Shown here: piece by piece, positions 58,001 to 64,000 of the stretch
Numbering within the stretch: the first letter of the stretch is position 1
Layout of the letters: every line of letters begins with the position of its first letter
Origin: Nymphaea colorata
Taxonomy: Eukaryota; Streptophyta; Magnoliopsida; Nymphaeales; Nymphaeaceae
Reading direction: 5' to 3'
Length of the DNA: 64,000 nucleotides
Assembly (NCBI RefSeq): GCF_008831285.2
Contig: NC_045138.2
Location: 37,501,115 to 37,565,114, forward strand
Made by a program: the position numbers and the translations under genes
The notes under the pieces: model-generated
Told to the model about the DNA's origin: nothing
The model's input: the letters and a program-made list of their open reading frames with translations, nothing else
Databases searched by the model: none

Positions 58001-59166
58001 CTAGTCACAAAGAGGAGAGAGAGAGAGAGAGAGAGAGTACCCAAGTTGAAGGGCCGTCCTTTCCTGGTGTGATGAGTAGTGGTGGTGGTGGTGGTGTTGA
58101 TGGTGGGAAGGTTCCAATAGATTGACATGCTGGAAGGTCATTGGAAGAACCTCATACTCTGATGATGGGCCCCCAGTCATCACAGTCACATGCTGCTGCT
58201 GCTGCTGATGTGCCCTCTCATTCTCATTGATCTAAGTCAAGTCATTCATGTCAATATAAAGATGGTCTGATTCAACCCATCAAGTCACATTTCTTCACCA
58301 GAAGAATAGCATGGCTTGATTGATTAACAAACTCTTCATAGAGCTCAATAACATTTGAGTCAGAATCATCCAAGAACATCATTCCATTTTATGAGAGTTC
58401 TAACTTACCCTTGCTCTTAGATATATATTCTCTTTTTGCAGATCGTCATCCTGCAAGAAATATTAAAGTGCATTACAGGTGGTTGTAGGAATTGCGGAAG
58501 ACCAATTGAATACAGGAACAGGGATCAGCCGAGTGAGTTCCATTACCCTTTTCTTCATATACTGGATTTCAGCATTCAACAGATCATTCTGGCAAAAGCA
58601 TAACCAAATATGACCACCAATTAGAGTTCACAGAAACTTGCTATCATGATTAAGGTTGCATTTCAGAACGTAACAAACAGAGTAAGAACAATAGATGGGC
58701 ATAGGTTGCATGGATCATGAATTACATGATCAGTTTATATATATGTATGACTGTATAGTATATACATTACTTATGTTGTCCTAATCTATGATGGTATGCA
58801 TGATATGAATAGGATGACTTCAGGGAGTCTTTCCAACTAATCATGGTATGGGCATCTGCCACACATGCCATTGATCAACATTGAACTCTATGGAAGGAGA
58901 AAACCAGCTTAAGCTTTTGAAATTTAAACGTACCTTTTTGCTTCTTATTTTGCTGATACTTCTCTCCAATTTGCTTTCTAAGTTTTTGAGGTCTCGGTGA
59001 CTCATTTCACTAATACCTTCACCCAACATTTGTCTACAACAGTCTGCATTGTTAGTATATCAGACCGTAATAATAAAATTAAAATGAAAAAAGGACAACT
59101 TCACCTGTTATCTTGTTGAATTTTGCTGATCTGCTGCCGTAGTTTATGTGATTCGTGTTGGTAATA
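58001..59166 (-). CDS. AGAMOUS-clade MIKC MADS-box gene, 3' part only (K-box and C-terminus)
   Basis: Nuclear floral/ovule homeotic transcription factor, partial. Exons on the minus strand: 59166-59105 (62 bp), 59033-58934 (100 bp), 58588-58547 (42 bp), 58450-58409 (42 bp) and 58231-58001. The 62/100/42/42 sizes are exactly those of AG/STK genes. They encode the K-box (YYQHESHKLRQQISKI, MLGEGIS, LERSISKIRSKK, NDLLNAEIQYMKKR, LQKENIYLRAR) and a C-terminus with NENERAHQ, poly-Gln, a His-rich run and TALQLG. The MADS-box and I-region exons are not in the window, so the intron before 59166 exceeds 4.8 kb. The end is ambiguous: TALQLG may read on to a stop at 58001, or splice at GG/GTAC (58041/58040) to a further exon. 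C-class versus D-class cannot be settled. Confidence 0.85.
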
Positions 59167-62100
59167 CTGGTATAGTAAAAAAAAAAAAAAATCGTGTTCA
59201 AGTCCAACGTGAAAAAGAAAAGAAGACAAGGACATCATTCTAATATGCCATTGAAGAGATCATGCAAGTCGAAGCTTAAGGTTAGAACGCAAAAGAACAA
59301 AAGAAAAAGCCTTTTTCTTTTTGCTGCTAAATCATTCAAAATTACATTAATCAGGCGCATCTACAATCTATTTTCTATGGTCATAAATAATTGAACTGTA
59401 GGCCCTCCAAGGACCACCTTATCTTTTCAAAACATATATAAATTTTGTTCATGTAACAATTTACAAGAAAAAGTTAACCTCTGAATGAAAAATAATAATC
59501 ACATTTGCTCACCCACAGGCATAATCACTTCCTTTTTCCTTCAAGAGCAATTAGCAATATCATGACGAAAAATCATTCATACATCCATTTTGACATGTCA
59601 TTCTTTGAGTGAGTGTGTGTGTGTGTGATTTTTGATCTGTGTAGCTTACTTCAAACATAAATAGCAGTATAAGAACGGAAATGAAAAAAAAAAAAGACTA
59701 GTGAACTCGCTTTATTACTCTCTCTCTCTCTTATATGAATGTCCATCTAAGTATCTTTAATGCTGAGAACTTTTATAAAATGGTAAACAAGACAAATGAA
59801 TAACCTGAAAAAAATTGCATGTTGAAAATCTCCCACTAGGATGACCACCAACCTACTGCTTGTTTCGTTGGCTTCCTCTTCTTCTGCTTGATGAATCCAA
59901 GGTGCTCTACTTATCAAGCCTAAACGAGGAGTTGTGCACATTAATCACGTCTGTTAAGAAGAGATCGGTGTATGTTGTATAAACGACGACTCTTCAAATA
60001 CTATTATGAAGCTCTCAGTGAGTAAAAAAAGTTTGGGCTTAGGAGGCTTGAATTCATTTTGGTCTAATCACTATGGTTTAGTTTTCAATTGCTGATTAAA
60101 TTTTGCATGTGTCTAGAAGGAAACATGGAATCATTATGGAGCATATACTAGTATTCTCGTTTCATGGTATTGAAACGTCAAAAACTTTCTATCCTTAGGA
60201 GTTGGTTCTGTCATTGCCCTTTGATTGCGCATGTGCCATTTTATGATTCTAATGTTGCCTCATCACTCTTTTAATAAACTTTGCCATTTATTCAAGAAAA
60301 GAAAAAAAATACTAACTCATGTTTTGCAAATTTAAAAATGTAAATTTGTTACATGAAATCGAGCAGTCATTGTCGCATCATCAACAAGTGGAGTCTTTGG
60401 ATCGAACCATGACCAAAGAAGAATCAACATCTGCAAAAGTCCCATCATGGACTCACTGGACTTATATGGTGTCCTCATGTTCCTTAAAGCCAAGAGAAAC
60501 AGGTCTAGAATTTTTTCAAATGCATCAAGTTGCAATGACTGCAATAGGAAATCGCTCCGTAGAAACTTAGTCTGTAAAAATTAAGATTTTGTGGAATGAG
60601 AATATGAGGTTGCCAATGTGTAGATGTTACCAAGTAAAGAAATTGTAGGTATTAAGCAACAAGATGGATTAGAAAAATATTACGACAAAAACATGGTTTT
60701 AGGGTTCCATGCTTATTTGTTTCCCATCTATAGACACAACTTACAATTATGATGTCAGGAAACTCTAGGAAATGGAAATTGTGGTCATACTTCGAACTTC
60801 AGTTTCTCTCCCGAAAATGTAAGAATAATAGACACGTAAAATACAGAAATAGAAAATAATTTGATCTTAATTTTTATTTTGTTAGTCTGGTGACATGATA
60901 TCATAGTTTTAGGTTTGCCTTTTCCACAAAATCTCAAGTAGCTTTCAATGTTAGGTCAAATATTAAAAATCTGTAAGAGAGCACAAACACATATTCCTGT
61001 TATTAGATGTCAACACCTTCAGTGATGATAGGTAGCAGTCATTAATTATTAGTGACAAAGGAAGAAAAGTTGAACATTATTTGTTATGTATTTGGATTCA
61101 GTAAGTAAATAGTGGAGGCATTTGGAAGGTACGAGCCTGAAGTCAAAGAAGAATATAGGAACGTCTTGGGCTTAGATGTCACAGGAGACCAACTCAAGAA
61201 GTCAGAGGAGCTTCTCATAAATACTTAATGTGAAGGTAAATCTTACCACATTATCCTATGAAGACTGCTGCAATTTGCTAGTTTTGGATGTATAATTAAT
61301 AATTTTTGAAAGAAGAATAATCCTTAAAGCAAGAGTGGTAAAAAAATAATAATTTAAAATTTGATAACAATAGCCCCACTAAGACACTGAGGGCAAAAAG
61401 CTTTCTGTATTCGAATGTATCCAAAATATTCATTTCATCTTATCCTTAAGAGTGGTGTCAATCTGCTGTACATTTCTTCCTTAATATTAAGGTCCTAAAC
61501 CTGTATAAATATGTATTTAATAATTGTTGGGTTCTTTGTTTTGATCCTGATTATTTTTTTTTCACATAACAGAACAATATCACTAAAGTAATTGACTTTT
61601 CTAGATAATTAGCCATTCTCGTACCAGAATTTTCTTGAGATCAGAAGTAGACAATTGCACTCATCAGGTAGGCACTACTTAGATGACAAGAAGAAAAATT
61701 ATTGGCTAGCAGTTGGACCTGAGAAGATTTGATTAGAGGTCGGATGTTTGGATGGTCAACCATCTATCTGATGGATTTTCAACTCTTCTATCATCTTTTT
61801 TCGATTTCAGTGAGCCTAATCTCTTTGAATAAGGGCACATACCTCCATACCTTTAAGGGAAGGACCATGCTTTGCCTTATTCATGCAAGGGGTGGGCTCC
61901 CACGGGGTTTCAACCTCAGGCCACTTGCCTAACAGTCATGGCAGCCCCACTGCGACAGGCCCCATTGAGGCAATTTCCAATAACCTGCTGTACGTGTTAA
62001 GTATGAATGCCTCTTTACCAGCTTCAAGAGTTTCAAATTCAAGGTGGATGCTAACCATCCTTCCCGTAGGTGTACCACTAGATAGATTACTGTCAATGAA

Positions 62101-64000
62101 GCCCCAAAAAATTTGACAATCTTATAACAAGTGTACCATGAATTTACCCTAATTTTTAGGGCATATGCATGTAATAGTTATAAGTTGTTCTCATTACTAA
62201 ATTACCCAAGTCTTCTCTTGCACAACAAGCTTAATTGTCGCTTGAATGGCAATGGAAAGTTGCAGACCTATCGCTTCCATAGAGCTTATTTTCCTTGGCA
62301 AAGTTCTTCCAAGGCAAGGAGAATGAACCTCACTAGGATTTGCCTCTTAGAGAGTGTCTCCATTAAGTGGTTTAGTTCTTTGAAGCCTCCTCATTAAATC
62401 ACAATAATCTTGAGTCAGCCCATTCGAATATAATTGTTATTTTAAAAATTTTTCTTAGTTGATAGCATTTTTTTAAATTTATTTATTTCAACATTTTTGC
62501 TGCTTCATAACTGATTCAGCTGAATCAGTGAATCAACCAATTTGCAATTGGATAACTTCACTATTTGATTTATAAAACTATTTTTGTAACCATTCTCATT
62601 GTTAAAAAAAAGAAGAAGAAGAAAAGTGAAACATACACTTCATTGTCAAATTCAATTGCTCCTCAGAAGGCATGCGATAGAGCATCCCCACATAGCTGCT
62701 TCAGGTTCATGAAATTCTTACAAGGAGACAGTCCTTACGTTTCTGATCTTCCCAACACGTGGTCTATTCCATTCTTTCTGCTTCATTTTTCCTCCTCTTA
62801 TCTTGATTGCAATTATGACTAAGGATGTAAATGGCTTTGGATTTGAATCATCTACATACATTGGCATGGGTACAATTGAACACAGCACTGCTAGCCAAGA
62901 AAGGTGTACACCCAACGATCGCTTTTTTGAGCGTTGAAACTAACAGTCTGCATCTCTAGATGGTAGTACTGAGTCATCATGGGCCGCCCGACTAAACGAG
63001 AACCCATGGTCCATGGAATCATGTACATCTTTAATTTACTGTGACTTGTTTTCCCGAGAAAGATTTCTGAGTCATGCAGATCGGAGAAAGAAAATACTGA
63101 AAGGCAAGAAACAAAGACGGCATGAAAGAGGTGGATTTAGGGTTCATACATCAAAACCGACAGTATCCTTCATCACCAAAATTTGGGAATGCATTCCAGA
63201 ATCTTACTTTCATTGAGAAACTTGATTTCTGTGTCTTGGTACACGTAACTTTTAAATTTATAGAATTGCAAGCCCTAGAAGGTGTAGGAAGCATCTTTTG
63301 CTTTTGAAGTACTTTTTAGTATTTGAAGGAACTGATCTATGTTCCAAGATATATAGGCACAAGTACTCAAGGTATATCAGAATGTTTTTGTTTTCACTTT
63401 CTATACATTAAGATGGTGTTGAAATGTTGAACTATGATTTTTGAGAATGGAGTTGCATTTTGAGCTTGTCTACAATTACAACAATTGGTAATATTGGGTT
63501 TGCTGAAATTCAAATTAATTTAATGGATTATTGCTATTGAAATAATCGGTTCTTAATTATCATCCTTTTGGTAAGCACTTATTTTAAAATTAAGGCAAAA
63601 TTACAGTTTGTCTACTCATTTTTTGGTTCTTCATCGGAAGCTTAATTTAAAGCAATCTATAATAAACAAGAATCATTAATTAGTTCAAACAAAAACTAAA
63701 TAGAAAGGAACTTTACCCTAGGATGACAAAAAGTACATAAGATAATGATGTTCAACGGTTGGACCTTTCAAGTGACAGACCAACTAGCCCTGAAGGTTAA
63801 AAAAGACTGGCGAAAAGGGCAGAATGTGGCTCTCTAAATACCTAAATTGCACTCTATGGGTACACTTGATAAGAAAAAATATTATATTAATATATTCTTA
63901 GAAGAGCTGTTTTTAGAACAGATAATCCAAGAACACCCCTTGTTTTAGAAAATATAATGTGATTACAAATGTTATTTCTACTTCAATCTATCAAACTTTG
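59167..64000 (-). other. Part of a large MADS-gene intron
   Basis: No MADS-box or I-region exon could be found on the minus strand, so this is intronic to the edge. AG-clade genes usually carry a long regulatory intron upstream of the K-box. I see short TG and CT repeats near 59626 and 59718, a possible tRNA-derived SINE near 61870-61950 and otherwise AT-rich sequence. Plus-strand open frames near 60319, 61883 and 62131 match no known protein. Confidence 0.6.

Overview
This is nuclear genomic DNA of a flowering plant. The genes have many spliced exons with GT-AG introns and belong to plant families: an LRR-malectin receptor kinase, a BBX zinc-finger factor, an ankyrin-Raf-like kinase, a RABA GTPase, a GDSL lipase and an AGAMOUS-clade MADS factor. 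Introns and spacers are AT-rich and carry retrotransposon, MITE-like and microsatellite debris. I cannot place the species. The AG-clade protein rules out non-angiosperms, and base use does not suggest a grass.

Layout. 1-1.7 kb: spacer with an (AT)n tract. 1.7-17.7 kb (+): a 24-exon LRR-VIII-2 receptor kinase, 1023 aa by my exon chain, with a 4.8-kb first intron that holds a decayed Ty1/copia fragment. 18.9-22.2 kb (-): a three-exon double B-box factor that matches BBX22/LZF1, with a TATA box and an intronic pair of G-boxes. 22.2-31.6 kb: about 9 kb without recognisable genes, holding two inverted copies of a dispersed repeat. 31.8-38.9 kb (+): a 12-exon ankyrin-repeat Raf-like kinase (ILK4/ILK5 type, 461 aa). 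40.3-41.5 kb (+): a small two-exon gene for a conserved-looking protein of unknown function. 42.5-45.9 kb (-): a two-exon RABA2-like GTPase (213 aa). 45.9-49.9 kb: spacer with a MITE-like repeat. 49.9-51.1 kb (+): an unprocessed, broken copy of a plastid-type fructose-bisphosphate aldolase gene, next to what looks like a CACTA transposon end. 53.2-56.6 kb (+): a five-exon GDSL esterase/lipase (357 aa) with three unusual splice signals. 58.0-59.2 kb (-): the K-box and C-terminal exons of an AG-clade MADS gene whose 5' half lies beyond the right edge.

The genes do not form a pathway. Three neighbouring pairs are convergent: receptor kinase/BBX, small gene/RABA and GDSL/MADS. I found no wholly new system. 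The observations most worth checking are the splicing architecture of the GDSL gene, the aldolase relic beside a CACTA-like end, the intronic G-box pair in the BBX gene, and the large first intron of the receptor kinase. Exon coordinates were derived by hand from splice motifs, reading-frame continuity and remembered family sequence, without alignment or RNA data.
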